A DNA stretch of 64,000 nt from Pseudomonadota bacterium (GCA_021849425.1 JAJZSY010000001.1:124001-188000), one strand, 5' to 3'; positions 17,350 through 26,200 are shown, counted from the first letter of the stretch. Notes: generated by a model from the letters alone, not told the origin. Program-made: numbers and translations.

Positions 17350-17997
17350 TCAGCTCGCCGAGGGGAGTTTCGGCTGCTTCACCATCCGCAGATAGGGCTT
17401 GAGCGTGCGGAAGCCCTCGGGGAAGCGCTGCTTCGCCTCGTCGTCGGAAAGCGAGGGGACGATGATGACGTCCTGCCCGTCGGTCCAGTTCACCGGGGTG
17501 GCGACCTTGTAGCCGTCGGTCAGCTGGAGGGCGTCGATCACGCGGAGGATTTCCGCGAAGTTGCGGCCCGTCGCCGGCGGGTAGGTCATGATCAGGCGGA
17601 TCTTCTTCTGCGGGTCGATGATGAAGACCGAGCGGACCGTGACGGTGGGGTCGGCCGCGGGGTGGATCATGTCGTAGAGGGTGGAGACCTTGCGGTCATG
17701 ATCGGCGATGACCGGGAAGTTGAGCTTCTGGCCCTGGGTTTCCTCGATATCGGCGGCCCAGCCCTTGTGGTTCTCGCCGGTGTCGACCGAGAGGCCGACC
17801 GGCTTGACGTTGCGCTTCGTCCATTCCGGCATCAGCCGCGCCGCCTCGGCCAGCTCGGTGGTGCAGACCGGGGTGAAATCCTTCGGGTGGCTGAACAGGA
17901 TGCCCCAGGACGAGCCGAGATAGTCGTGGAACTTCAGGCGCCCCTCGGAGCTGTCCTGTTCGAAATCCGGCGCGATCTGGCCGAGTTGCAGAGCCAT
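17350..17997 (-). CDS. 1-Cys peroxiredoxin (Prx6 type)
   Basis: A 215-residue Prx6-class peroxiredoxin that reduces hydrogen and organic peroxides. The peroxidatic cysteine is Cys45 in HPKDFTPVCTTELAEAARL, preceded by the family pattern GQIAPDF. The long C-terminal extension (DGQDVIIVPSLSDDEAKQRF, ending LRMVKQPKLPS) is typical of the Prx6 group. No second conserved resolving cysteine is visible. GGAGG lies 9 bases ahead of the ATG. The gene runs toward the Pho box of pstB; an upstream GC hairpin at 18100-18122 separates it from mtnP. Confidence 0.95.
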   Translation of the reverse strand: MALQLGQIAPDFEQDSSEGRLKFHDYLGSSWGILFSHPKDFTPVCTTELAEAARLMPEWTKRNVKPVGLSVDTGENHKGWAADIEETQGQKLNFPVIADHDRKVSTLYDMIHPAADPTVTVRSVFIIDPQKKIRLIMTYPPATGRNFAEILRVIDALQLTDGYKVATPVNWTDGQDVIIVPSLSDDEAKQRFPEGFRTLKPYLRMVKQPKLPSAS

Positions 17998-18099
17998 GCT
18001 GGTGGTCCTCCGTCGCTGATGGCGTGAGACGTGGCCGCGCGGGCGGGCCGGCGGCGCTGGCCGACACATAGGGCGGGATGCGGCGCGGCGCAAAGGGCA

Positions 18100-18122
18100 C
18101 CCGCGCGGGCCTGCCGCGCGGG
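18100..18122. terminator. Possible terminator between mtnP and the peroxiredoxin gene
   Basis: A perfect 9-bp inverted repeat, CCCGCGCGG (18100-18108) and CCGCGCGGG (18114-18122), starts about 20 bases after the mtnP stop on the minus strand. The trailing sequence has only a short TTTG, so termination strength is uncertain. Confidence 0.45.
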
Positions 18123-18142
18123 TTAATTTCCGCGCGGGGGGA

Positions 18143-19026
<884 letters not shown>

Positions 19027-19030
<4 letters not shown>

Positions 19031-19758
19031 GCGCGCCTCCGGCCGAAGGCGACGGCGCCGACCAGGCCGAGCACGAGCAGGAACAGGATGGCGGCGATGC
19101 CGTCGATCTTGCGGTCGTCGCGATGGGGATCGGCGGTCCAGGCGAGGAAGGCGGCGACGTCGTGCGCCATCTGCGCCTGGTCGGGCTGCTTGCCGTCAGC
19201 CAGCGTCACCGAGCCGGGCTTCAGCGCCGGGGCCATCGCGATCTGCCCGCCGGGGAAGGCGACGTTGTAATGATGATCGGGCAGCAGCGTGAGGTTGGGC
19301 GGGGCGGCGCGGTAGCCGAGCAGCAGCGCCTGGACATAGGCGGCGCCGTTGGCGCGGCCGGACTCGAAGAGCGAGAGATCGGGCGGCAGGGCGCCGTGAT
19401 TGGCGGCTTTCGCGGCCGCATCATCGGCGTAGGACCAGGTCATGACGGCATCCGGCGTGGCCTTGACCAGTCGCGGCTTGCCGTTGGCGCCGACGCCGTC
19501 CGGCTGGCTGATCTGCGCGGTGATCGCCGCGATGTCCTTTTCGGACAGGCCGATGCCGGCGAGGTCGCGGTAGTGCACGAGGTTGAGCCCGTGGCAGCTC
19601 GCGCAATCGGCGCGGTAGACCGCGAAACCGGCTTGCAGCGTCGCGTTGTCATAGCCGCCGAAGGGCGAGAGGAAACCGAAGCCGGGCCCCTTCGCCAGCG
19701 CCGGGCCGGCGGCCAGCAGCGCGCCGGCGGTGAGACAAAGGGCGAGCAGGCGGCGCAT
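19027..19758 (-). CDS. petC: Cytochrome c1 of a bc1-type complex
   Basis: A 243-residue cytochrome c1. A signal peptide (LLALCLTAGALLAAGPALA) is followed by a heme c site CASCH at residues 52-56, the c1-specific NHGALPPDLSLFESGR, and GGQIAMAPALKPGSVT with the likely axial Met near residue 174. One C-terminal membrane helix (IAAILFLLVLGLVGAVAFG) precedes a basic end. Unlike its partners it keeps all expected heme features. Its ATG shares one base with the cytochrome b stop (TGATG), and it is followed by mtnP with a 4-base overlap. In a normal complex it accepts electrons from the Rieske protein, which is reduced to a stub here. Confidence 0.9.
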
Positions 19759-20942
19759 CAGACGATCCTCCGCGAAGGGGACGCCGCCGGGTCGCGCGGG
19801 GTTTCCAGCATGGTGACCAGCGGCGTGATGATGAGGAAATGGGCGAAGGCGTAGGTCGTGGCGAGTTCGGCGACGGTCGCCCACAGCCCGCCGGGCGCGC
19901 CGGCAGCGATGCCGAGCAGCACGAGATCGACCGCGAGGAGGACCAGGAAGCCGGCATAGACCGGGCGGCGGCGGCAGCTCGCCACCGCGCCGCGATCGAG
20001 CCAGGGCAGCGCGCCGAGCAGCAGGAAGGCGACCACGGTGAGCAGCGCGCCGCCGCCGGGGGTGCCGGCGACGCGGGCGAAGCCGTGGAAGACCAGCAGA
20101 TACCACGGCGGCGTCACCCGCACCGGAATGGCCAGAGCCGCCGGCAGGACCGGGGTTTTCGGCGTGCCGAGGCCGGGATCGAAGGCGAGGATGACGGCGA
20201 AGACGAGCGCGAAGATCAGGAAGGCGGTGAAATAGCGCCCGGCCTGAGCCTGGCGCGGCGTCATCGTTCGCGGATCGGGGGTGGTAAGGCCATCGGGATG
20301 GGCTTGCGGCGCGGCGTGGGAGGCGACGACCGTGAGCGCCGCGATCAGCAGCACGAGAAAGCCGATCGCCTCATGCGCCATCGCGACTCGCGGGGCGGTG
20401 GCGGCATTGAGCCCGGCGCCGCCGAGAAAGGCCGGGCCGAGCAGGTGACCGAAGAGCGGGATGGCGGCGAGATGCGCGTCCATCGCCAGCAGCGCGCCCT
20501 GGGCGGCGGGGCCGCCGGTCATCGCGAAGCCGAGAAAGCCGACCGCCATGCAGGCGAAGAGGCGGAGGATCTCGACGATCCAGGCCAGTTCGCGGCCGTT
20601 GCGGTAGGTGCCGTAGAAGGCGCCGCGGAACAGCTCGACGAAGAGCACGCCGAACAGCATGGTGGTGCCGACGCGGTGCAGGTCGCGGATCAGCCAGCCA
20701 TAGGGGACGTTGCGGGTGTAGTCGGCGATCGACAGCGCCGCGCCGGACAGGCTCGGCTGATAGGCGAGGCCGAGCCAGATGCCCGAGAGCGTCAGCACCG
20801 CGAGGGCGACGCCGACCAGCGGGCCGACCGACCAGGACAGCGGCAGGCCGGCGGGGACCAGCGCCTCGCTCCAGTGGCGGCGATAGGCGGCGCAGAGCGG
20901 CAGGCGGGTTTCGAGCCAGCCCTGTTGGGGGTTCGCGCTCAT
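19758..20942 (-). CDS. petB: Divergent cytochrome b lacking heme bH ligands
   Basis: A 394-residue protein aligning along its length with bc1 cytochrome b: WLETRLPLCAAY, YGWLIRDLHRVG, ELFRGAFYGTYR, GFLGFAMTGG, AVASCRRRPVYAGF and TTYAFAHFLIITPL. Normal cytochrome b has two HX13H pairs. Here His89 and His190 (bL positions) are kept, but the partners 14 residues on are Glu103 and Thr204, so both bH ligands are missing. The Qo-site PEWY is PPWY (278-281) and the usual LPWGQMSFW loop is replaced by GGPAAQGAL. His209, equivalent to the Qi-site His, remains. A normal Q-cycle looks impossible. The frame is intact and coupled to both neighbours. Confidence 0.88.
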   Translation of the reverse strand: MSANPQQGWLETRLPLCAAYRRHWSEALVPAGLPLSWSVGPLVGVALAVLTLSGIWLGLAYQPSLSGAALSIADYTRNVPYGWLIRDLHRVGTTMLFGVLFVELFRGAFYGTYRNGRELAWIVEILRLFACMAVGFLGFAMTGGPAAQGALLAMDAHLAAIPLFGHLLGPAFLGGAGLNAATAPRVAMAHEAIGFLVLLIAALTVVASHAAPQAHPDGLTTPDPRTMTPRQAQAGRYFTAFLIFALVFAVILAFDPGLGTPKTPVLPAALAIPVRVTPPWYLLVFHGFARVAGTPGGGALLTVVAFLLLGALPWLDRGAVASCRRRPVYAGFLVLLAVDLVLLGIAAGAPGGLWATVAELATTYAFAHFLIITPLVTMLETPRDPAASPSRRIV

Positions 20943-20944
20943 GG

Positions 20945-21154
20945 TCAGCGCAACCCGTTCATCATGGCGTGGGGCAGCGGGGCGGCGCCCGGCGCCTCGG
21001 CGGCGCGGGAGGGCGCGAGGGAAGAGGCGAAGCACCACAGCAGCACCGCGAGGCCCATCAGCGAAATGGTCGCAAACAGGATCCGGGCGAAATCCTGCCG
21101 ACCGTCATTGTGTTCCCCGGCGCCGGACGCGCCGGATGCGGCAACCGCAGCCAT
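20945..21154 (-). CDS. Rieske-like membrane anchor stub (no 2Fe-2S domain)
   Basis: A 69-residue protein in the place where petA (Rieske iron-sulfur protein) normally precedes cytochrome b. It shows EHNDGRQDFARILFATISLM and a single membrane helix (LFATISLMGLAVLLWCFASS), resembling the DGTRRDFL-type N-terminus plus anchor of Rieske proteins. It then stops with a short tail ending PHAMMNGLR. The cluster-binding CTHLGC and CPCHGS boxes are absent, and I find no continuation downstream. GGGAG lies 7 bases before the ATG. The stop is 2 bases before the cytochrome b start. Homology is an inference from position and a short motif. Confidence 0.6.
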   Translation of the reverse strand: MAAVAASGASGAGEHNDGRQDFARILFATISLMGLAVLLWCFASSLAPSRAAEAPGAAPLPHAMMNGLR

Positions 21155-21261
21155 GAATTGTCTCCCTTCGAGCTGTCGCCTTTGGATGGCGGCAAACCGT
21201 GGAAAATTCAATCCCGTAACGGCGCGCGGGCGCGCTGGAAGGGAAGCGGCGATGATGTAAT

Positions 21262-22191
21262 ATGACGGGCATGACAGATATGCATGCGCCATCCGCCCCG
21301 CCCCCCCCTGCCCCGCCGCCCGCGCACGAGGCGCTGAAGCCGGCGGCGAGCGACTGGTTCCGCACGCTGCGCGACCGGATCTGCGCCGCGTTCGAGGCGA
21401 TCGAGGACGCGCATGGCGGGATGCTGGCGGACCGCGCGCCGGGCCGCTTCGTCCGCACGCCGTGGACGCGCTCGCCGGACGGGCAGAACCGGCTGGAGGG
21501 CGGCGGCGAGATGAGCCTGATGCGCGGCCGGGTGTTCGAGAAGGTGGGGGTGAACATCTCGGTGGTGGGCGGCGCGTTCAGCCCGGAATTCGCGAAGAAC
21601 ATTCCCGGCGCGGCGGAGGACCCGCGCTTCTGGGCGGCGGGGATCAGCCTGGTCGCGCACATGCACTCGCCGCGGGTGCCGGCGGCGCACATGAACACGC
21701 GCATGATCGTGACGACGAAGGGATGGTTCGGCGGCGGCGGCGACCTGACGCCGTTGCAGCCGGGGACGGCGGCGGCGGCCGAGGACGCGGCGCTGTTCCA
21801 TGCCGGGTTCCGGGCGGCGTGCGACAGGTATGACCCCGACTATTACCCGCGCTTCAGCAAATGGTGCGACGAGTATTTCTTTCTGCCGCATCGCGGCGAG
21901 ACGCGGGGTGCGGGGGGGATTTTCTACGATTATCTGGAGACCGAGCCGAAGCGGCATTTCGCGTTTACCCGCGATGTCGGCCTCGCGTTTCTCGAAACCT
22001 ATCCGGCGATCGTGCGGCGGCGGATGGACGAGGCGTGGACGCCGGAGGAGCGCGAGGCGCAGCTGGTGCGGCGGGGGCGGTATGTCGAGTTCAACCTGCT
22101 CTATGACCGCGGCACGACGTTCGGGCTGAAGACCGGCGGCAATACCGAAGCGATCCTGATGAGCATGCCGCCCGAGGTCAAATGGCCGTGA
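21262..22191 (+). CDS. hemF: Oxygen-dependent coproporphyrinogen III oxidase
   Basis: A 309-residue HemF, which uses O2 to decarboxylate coproporphyrinogen III in heme synthesis. Conserved blocks are [90 protein letters not shown] and [20 protein letters not shown]. Length fits the family. Several ATGs crowd the start (21262, 21271, 21280); the variable Pro-rich head makes the choice uncertain. It is divergent from the bc1-type operon, with 107 bases between. Confidence 0.96.
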   Translation: MTGMTDMHAPSAPPPPAPPPAHEALKPAASDWFRTLRDRICAAFEAIEDAHGGMLADRAPGRFVRTPWTRSPDGQNRLEGGGEMSLMRGRVFEKVGVNISVVGGAFSPEFAKNIPGAAEDPRFWAAGISLVAHMHSPRVPAAHMNTRMIVTTKGWFGGGGDLTPLQPGTAAAAEDAALFHAGFRAACDRYDPDYYPRFSKWCDEYFFLPHRGETRGAGGIFYDYLETEPKRHFAFTRDVGLAFLETYPAIVRRRMDEAWTPEEREAQLVRRGRYVEFNLLYDRGTTFGLKTGGNTEAILMSMPPEVKWP

Positions 22192-22323
22192 CGGCGGCGT
22201 GAGGTTTTTGTCCCCCTGCCCTGCTGGATGCGGGCTGATGCGCGCGGCGGGCGCTGGCTGGGGCGCGGAATTGCGGTACATTCGCTGACGTCAGGCGGCG
22301 CGGGCCGCGCGGGAGGAGCAACA

Positions 22324-22869
22324 ATGGATGTGAACGAGGCCGGCGCCGTGCCGGATATGAGCAAGGTGGCGTATCAGCTGCCGCAGCCGGGCGGAATGCT
22401 GGCGGATATTTTCGTGGGCGGCGGGATCGATCTCGATGGCGGCGATCCGCGCGAATGGGTGCCGCAGACGGCGGATGTGTCGTTCCGGCCGCTGATCCTG
22501 TGCGTGAGCCAGGGCTATTACATCAATATCCTGCGGGTGCGGGCGGCGGGCGTGCTGTCGCGGCATCGGCATAGCGGGCCGGTGCATGCCTTCACCCTGC
22601 GCGGCACCTGGCGGTATCTGGAGCATGACTGGGTCGCCAATGCCGGCGACTACGCCTTCGAGCCGCCGGGCGAGACGCATACGCTCGTGGTGCCCGACGG
22701 GGTGGACGAGATGGCGACGCTGTTCCACGTCACCGGCGGCTATACCTATGTCGATCCCTACGGCAAGGCGCTCGGCTATGAGGACGTGTTCACCAAGCTG
22801 GCGGCGGCGCGGCGGCATTACGAGGCGGTCGGGCTCGGGGCGGCTCATGCCGATCGTTACCTGCGTTGA
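22324..22869 (+). CDS. Cupin, 2,4'-dihydroxyacetophenone dioxygenase-like
   Basis: A 181-residue single-domain cupin. The metal motif is visible as GVLSRHRHSGPVHAFTLRG (HRH...H-type) in cupin motif 1 and YAFEPPGETHTLVVP with its His in motif 2. The overall pattern (WVPQTADVSFRPL, DWVANAGDYAFEPPGE) resembles 2,4'-dihydroxyacetophenone dioxygenase family proteins, nonheme iron enzymes cleaving a C-C bond. Most family members have unknown substrates. GGAGGAG lies 6 bases before the ATG at 22324. A clear terminator follows at 22941-22974. Confidence 0.8.
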   Translation: MDVNEAGAVPDMSKVAYQLPQPGGMLADIFVGGGIDLDGGDPREWVPQTADVSFRPLILCVSQGYYINILRVRAAGVLSRHRHSGPVHAFTLRGTWRYLEHDWVANAGDYAFEPPGETHTLVVPDGVDEMATLFHVTGGYTYVDPYGKALGYEDVFTKLAAARRHYEAVGLGAAHADRYLR

Positions 22870-22940
22870 GGCTTATGCCGATCGGGAGGCGGTGGGGAAA
22901 CAAGCCGCTGTCAGTACTTTAAGCCGGGATCATGAAGCAA

Positions 22941-22974
22941 CGCCTTAACCGCACACGGTTAAGGCGAATTTTTT
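22941..22974 (+). terminator. Rho-independent terminator after the cupin gene
   Basis: CGCCTTAACCG (22941-22951) and CGGTTAAGGCG (22956-22966) form a perfect 11-bp stem with a CACA loop, followed by AATTTTTT. It is a textbook terminator on the plus strand. Confidence 0.92.
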
Positions 22975-23029
22975 GATTAATTGATATTTTTAGTTGTTGT
23001 TTAGATAAATCTGGTGTTAATTTTAAGCA
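22967..23029 (+). promoter_or_regulatory. AT-rich promoter region of the unknown exported protein
   Basis: About 63 bases of strongly AT-rich sequence (TTTTTTGATTAATTGATATT and similar) in a region otherwise near 70% GC. It directly precedes the ATG at 23030. Such islands in alphaproteobacteria are typical targets of MucR/H-NS-like silencers; that is inference, as no specific site is identified. Confidence 0.45.
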
Positions 23030-23764
23030 ATGAGTTACGAGGTCGCACAGCCTGACGAGCGGATGAGCATCGGCAATCCCAATCTGATGTCGTGGCGGGC
23101 CATGGGCGCGCTGGTGGCGGTTCGGCGGGAAGTGACGCGCCGGCTGGGGGCGACGCCGGACCCGCTGAGCGTTCTCGCCGCGGTGGTGATCGCGTTCGCG
23201 ACGCTGTGGTCCGGCGCGGAGCTGAGCGGGCTGACCGGCAACGCCATCGCGCTGAGCATCGCCCCGGTGGCGGTGGCGCCGCAATCGGGCGGCACCGGCA
23301 AGGCGTTCTGCCAGATGCCGGCGGGCGGCGCGGCCGGCGACTGGGCGTTTCCCGCCTATGCCTGCGGCGCCGACGGGATCGCCGGGCCGGACGGGCCGGT
23401 GAGTGCGGCGCCGTTCACCGACGGGCGGATGATCGTGGAGCGGCGTTATGGCGCGGCGTCGATCTATGCGGTGATGATGGCCAATACCGGCAGTTTAGCG
23501 GGGCCGGGCGCGAGCGGCGCGGAGTTCCGCGACGGCTACGCGTTCAACCGCGTCTTTCTCGCGGCGACCGGGCTTTCGGTCACTACCCTGTCGCGCCAGT
23601 GCGAGGCGGGGTTCAGCCCGGCGCCGCAGACGATCGACAATCCGGCCCCGTTCGGCGCCGGGCAGGCGAGCTATGCGCCCGGCACGCCGGCGATGACGCC
23701 GGAGGGCGGGTTCGTCTGTGGCAACACCCATATCATCGACGGCGATCTCGACCTGCCCGATTAG
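23030..23764 (+). CDS. Unknown membrane-anchored/exported protein
   Basis: I do not recognise this 244-residue protein. A cytoplasmic N-terminal ~45 residues (with VAVRREVTRRLG) is followed by one hydrophobic segment, PLSVLAAVVIAFATLWSG, then an Ala/Gly-rich domain predicted outside the membrane with four spaced cysteines (AFCQMP, AYACGAD, SRQCEAG, FVCGNTH), which may form two disulfides. The end reads HIIDGDLDLPD. Its stop TAG is part of TTAGAGCACG, the same 10-mer that overlaps the mazG stop. It is convergent with the LuxR-type gene and sits behind an AT-rich promoter island. Confidence 0.65.
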   Translation: MSYEVAQPDERMSIGNPNLMSWRAMGALVAVRREVTRRLGATPDPLSVLAAVVIAFATLWSGAELSGLTGNAIALSIAPVAVAPQSGGTGKAFCQMPAGGAAGDWAFPAYACGADGIAGPDGPVSAAPFTDGRMIVERRYGAASIYAVMMANTGSLAGPGASGAEFRDGYAFNRVFLAATGLSVTTLSRQCEAGFSPAPQTIDNPAPFGAGQASYAPGTPAMTPEGGFVCGNTHIIDGDLDLPD

Positions 23765-23794
23765 AGCACGCAGGCGCAAGGCGGGGTCGGGCGA

Positions 23795-24556
23795 TCAGGC
23801 GCGCAACAGGGCGGTTTGCGCCTTGTAGACCGCCTCGGTGCGGTTGGTCGCGCCGATCTTGCGCATGATGTTCTTGATGTGGACCTTCACCGTGCTTTCG
23901 CTCACGCCGAGTTCGTAGGCGATGATCTTGTTGGCCTTGCCGCGGCGCAGATAGGAGAACACCAGGCGCTGGCGGGGGGTGAGGAAATCATCGTCGTCGA
24001 GGGCGGCGGGGGGACGGTCGGCCGCATCGTCGAGCAGGAGTTCGACGGGGGCGAACCGGCCGCCGGCCTGGACGAAGCGCAGCGCCGCCGCGGCGAGCGG
24101 CAGGCCGATCCGGCTGGTGGGGACGAAGCCCTGCGCGCCCTCGCCGAACAGGCGGCGGACGAAACAGGGATCGGTCGATTCGGCGGAATCGTGCAGCACG
24201 ACGATCGGCGTTTCGGGGCAGGCGGAATGAAGCGCGCCGATATCGGCGAGGACCGGCATCGCCGCCCTGCCCTCGCCATGGGCGTGGCAGAGCAGCAGGT
24301 CATATCCGGCACCGGCGGCGCCGATGCATTCGGCGGCGGTGGTGAAGCCCTGCACCGCGAAATCGTTGCCCGCCGCGCCGAGCGCGCCGGCGAGGCATTC
24401 ACGCGTCAGCCGCGATGAATCGACAAGCCCGACCCGCACGCGGGCGACGGGGCGCGGCAGCGGGACGGGTTGCGGCCGGGACCGCTCGTTCGCGCGCGCG
24501 AGAAAGGGGACAAATGGCTGCTCGCCGCGCTCCTGCTCCATGTCATTCCGTTGCAT
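23795..24556 (-). CDS. LuxR-type regulator with a degenerate receiver
   Basis: A 253-residue regulator. The C-terminal HTH is canonical LuxR/GerE: DFLTPRQRLVFSYLRRGKAN, IIAYELGVSESTVKVHIKNI and MRKIGATNRTEA (~185-250). The N-terminal ~40-165 is receiver-shaped (RVRVGLVDSSRLTRECLAGA, then VVLHDSAESTD), but the acidic pair is reduced to a single Asp, the phosphoacceptor strand reads YDLLLCHAHGEG without the Asp, and the usual Lys is missing. It is probably phosphorylation-independent. A long AT-rich region lies upstream. Its role may be in cell-surface or polysaccharide control, but nothing in the sequence proves this. Confidence 0.88.
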   Translation of the reverse strand: MQRNDMEQERGEQPFVPFLARANERSRPQPVPLPRPVARVRVGLVDSSRLTRECLAGALGAAGNDFAVQGFTTAAECIGAAGAGYDLLLCHAHGEGRAAMPVLADIGALHSACPETPIVVLHDSAESTDPCFVRRLFGEGAQGFVPTSRIGLPLAAAALRFVQAGGRFAPVELLLDDAADRPPAALDDDDFLTPRQRLVFSYLRRGKANKIIAYELGVSESTVKVHIKNIMRKIGATNRTEAVYKAQTALLRA

Positions 24557-24871
24557 GTCGGCTCACCTTCGATGATTGCGGAAACAAGATGATTCACATG
24601 AATGATCAATATGTTTCGATCTTTCGATCTCGTATCAATATATAATAATATTTTCAGTAATGGGATGAAAAATTGTAAGTCTTGGTGACAGAGGATGACA
24701 TCTCGGCCGCGCGCGGCGCGGATTGGGGCGGCGGCTGTCCGGCGAGGGTGGCGGGTGGCGGGAGCGCCGCGGGTGACCCGATAAGGATGAGGCTCCAAGT
24801 GGAGGATTGGGCGAAGTGAAGGATTGCGCCGCCGCCCGGCGCGCCGGGCGGGCGGCGGGGCGGTGCGTGGG
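24557..24871. other. 315-base spacer with AT-rich promoter island
   Basis: Bases 24575-24680 are AT-rich (for example ATATATAATAATATTTTCAG near 24639), in strong contrast to the surroundings, and probably hold the promoter and control region of the LuxR-type gene. The remainder is GC-rich and includes a 16-base palindrome GCCCGGCGCGCCGGGC (24834-24849), a possible terminator of the cytochrome c gene. No gene is apparent. Confidence 0.5.
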
Positions 24872-25312
24872 TTACTTGACCTGCGAGACCAGCTTCGCTG
24901 TCGAGGCGCCGGCGGCGGCGTAGGTGAGCGCCGTGCCGCCGGCGGGGTAGCCGTTGCGGCTCAGGATGAAGGCCATGATGTCGGCATAGTCCTTGTGCGA
25001 GAGGCTGCCGGGGGCGCCGGCGGGCATCTGCTGGGACAGTTCGTCGAAGATCGCGGCGACGGTGTAGTTGTTCGAGGCGCTGGCGAAGCCCTGGCCGACC
25101 AGGGCGGGACCGCTGATGCCCTGGAGGTTGGCGCCGTGGCACATCGAGCAATGGGCTTCGAAGGTGGCGTGGCCGGCGGCGGCCTGGGCCTTGGTGTAGA
25201 GCGCGGGCAACGGCGCCGCGGCGGCGATGGCGACGCTGCCGGCGGCGGCCACGAGGCCGGCGAGCAGGCGCGCATGCGGGCGGCGCAGGGAGCGGGAGAG
25301 ACGTTCGAGCAT
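24872..25312 (-). CDS. Periplasmic c-type cytochrome, likely electron acceptor of the PQQ dehydrogenase
   Basis: A 146-residue monoheme cytochrome c. A signal peptide (LLAGLVAAAGSVAIAAAA) leads to AAAGHATFEAHCSMCHGANL with the CSMCH heme site near residues 55-59; the axial Met is probably in QQMPAGAPGSL, typical of class I cytochromes. The segment YADIMAFILSRNGYPAG is the C-terminal helix. It is the last gene of the alcohol-oxidation operon, 27 bases after the MxaJ-like gene, so it most likely takes electrons from the PQQ dehydrogenase, as ExaB and XoxG do in related systems. Confidence 0.9.
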   Translation of the reverse strand: MLERLSRSLRRPHARLLAGLVAAAGSVAIAAAAPLPALYTKAQAAAGHATFEAHCSMCHGANLQGISGPALVGQGFASASNNYTVAAIFDELSQQMPAGAPGSLSHKDYADIMAFILSRNGYPAGGTALTYAAAGASTAKLVSQVK

Positions 25313-25339
25313 CGGGGCAGTCCTTTCGAGCGGAAGGCG

Positions 25340-26200
25340 TCAGGGCGTGTGGTAGGGAGCGATCAGGCGGGCCAGGGTGCCGGCTTTCGCGAGGCGGGCG
25401 AGTGCCGCATCGAATCGGTGCGCGACGGCGCGGCCGGCGGGAGTCGGCGCGTGGAGGGCGACGACCGACCAGTTCGCGTGCGGCTGGCGCAGGGCGCGCT
25501 GGTGGAGCGGCATGTGGTTTTTCGCCAGCGCCTGTTCGAGCAGCGGCTGCCAGAGCAGGGCGTAGGCGACCTCGTGCCGGCCGAGGGCGGCGAGCACGCT
25601 CGCGGGCGTGGAATATTGGTGCGCGGCGAGGCGGGCGCCGGGGCCCGCGCTGAAATAGGTCGTCGGCACGGTGAGATAGACGACGCCGACCTGCGTGCCC
25701 GGCTTCAGGCTGGAGAAAGCGGGCGGCGGGGTTGCGCCGGCGATGACGAAGCCGGTGCGCAGATAGGGGCGGGTGGCGGCGACGCCGGGCGGCAGAACCG
25801 GATGGCCGGTCTCGACCGGGAAACCCATCACCAGGTCGCAGCGCTTGACCAGCCCGGCAAAGAAGCGGGGCTTCTTCGCGTTCAGCGCATCGGAGCCATC
25901 GCGCGTGTCGATGGAGACGATTCGCGGGGTGGCGCCCTCGATCCGGCCGATGGCGGCGGCGAGCGCGCGATCGACCCCGTGCAGGGGATTGGCGCGGTCG
26001 ATGCAGACCGAGGGGCCGGACGAGGCGAGCGCCGGGGCGATGCCGGCGGCCGCGAGCAGCAAGCCGGCCAGCGCCGTGCGGAGATGACCCGGCCGCTGAC
26101 GCGGCCAGAGGGCGGAGCGAAAAACCGGCCGCAGGAGCGGCCGGAGGGCGGAGCGAAAACCCGGCCGCCGAAGCGGCCGGGGTGACAGACGATCAACCAT
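25340..26200 (-). CDS. MxaJ/XoxJ-like periplasmic binding protein
   Basis: A 286-residue solute-binding-fold protein of the quinoprotein-dehydrogenase-associated group (MxaJ/XoxJ). After the signal segment (HLRTALAGLLLAAAGIAPALA) come SVCIDRANPLHGVDRALAAA, FFAGLVKRCDLVMGFPVET and TRPYLRTGFVIAGA. XoxJ is thought to help mature or activate the dehydrogenase; its exact role is not settled. The only usable start I see is the ATG at 26200, which overlaps the upstream stop by 8 bases, so the N-terminus carries ~35 residues of RPLRRPGFRSAL-type repeats ahead of the signal peptide. Those are encoded by hairpin-forming 36-base repeats and may be junk. Confidence 0.82.
   Translation of the reverse strand: MVDRLSPRPLRRPGFRSALRPLLRPVFRSALWPRQRPGHLRTALAGLLLAAAGIAPALASSGPSVCIDRANPLHGVDRALAAAIGRIEGATPRIVSIDTRDGSDALNAKKPRFFAGLVKRCDLVMGFPVETGHPVLPPGVAATRPYLRTGFVIAGATPPPAFSSLKPGTQVGVVYLTVPTTYFSAGPGARLAAHQYSTPASVLAALGRHEVAYALLWQPLLEQALAKNHMPLHQRALRQPHANWSVVALHAPTPAGRAVAHRFDAALARLAKAGTLARLIAPYHTP
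26089..26188. repeat. Three 36-bp tandem repeats forming hairpins
   Basis: Units start at 26089, 26125 and 26161, each opening CCGGCCGC and containing GCGGCC, so each can fold into a hairpin; the first two continue AGGGCGGAGCGAAAA. They lie within the start of the MxaJ-like gene just past the PQQ dehydrogenase stop. Confidence 0.9.

Noticed and set aside
19758-20942. Frameshift or sequencing error explaining the altered cytochrome b ligands
   Set aside because: The changes are isolated substitutions inside a continuous, well-aligned frame with conserved flanks (His209, RG, FAHFLI), not a shifted stretch.
22967-24680. Genomic island or prophage
   Set aside because: No integrase, attachment repeats, transposase or phage genes; only base composition differs.
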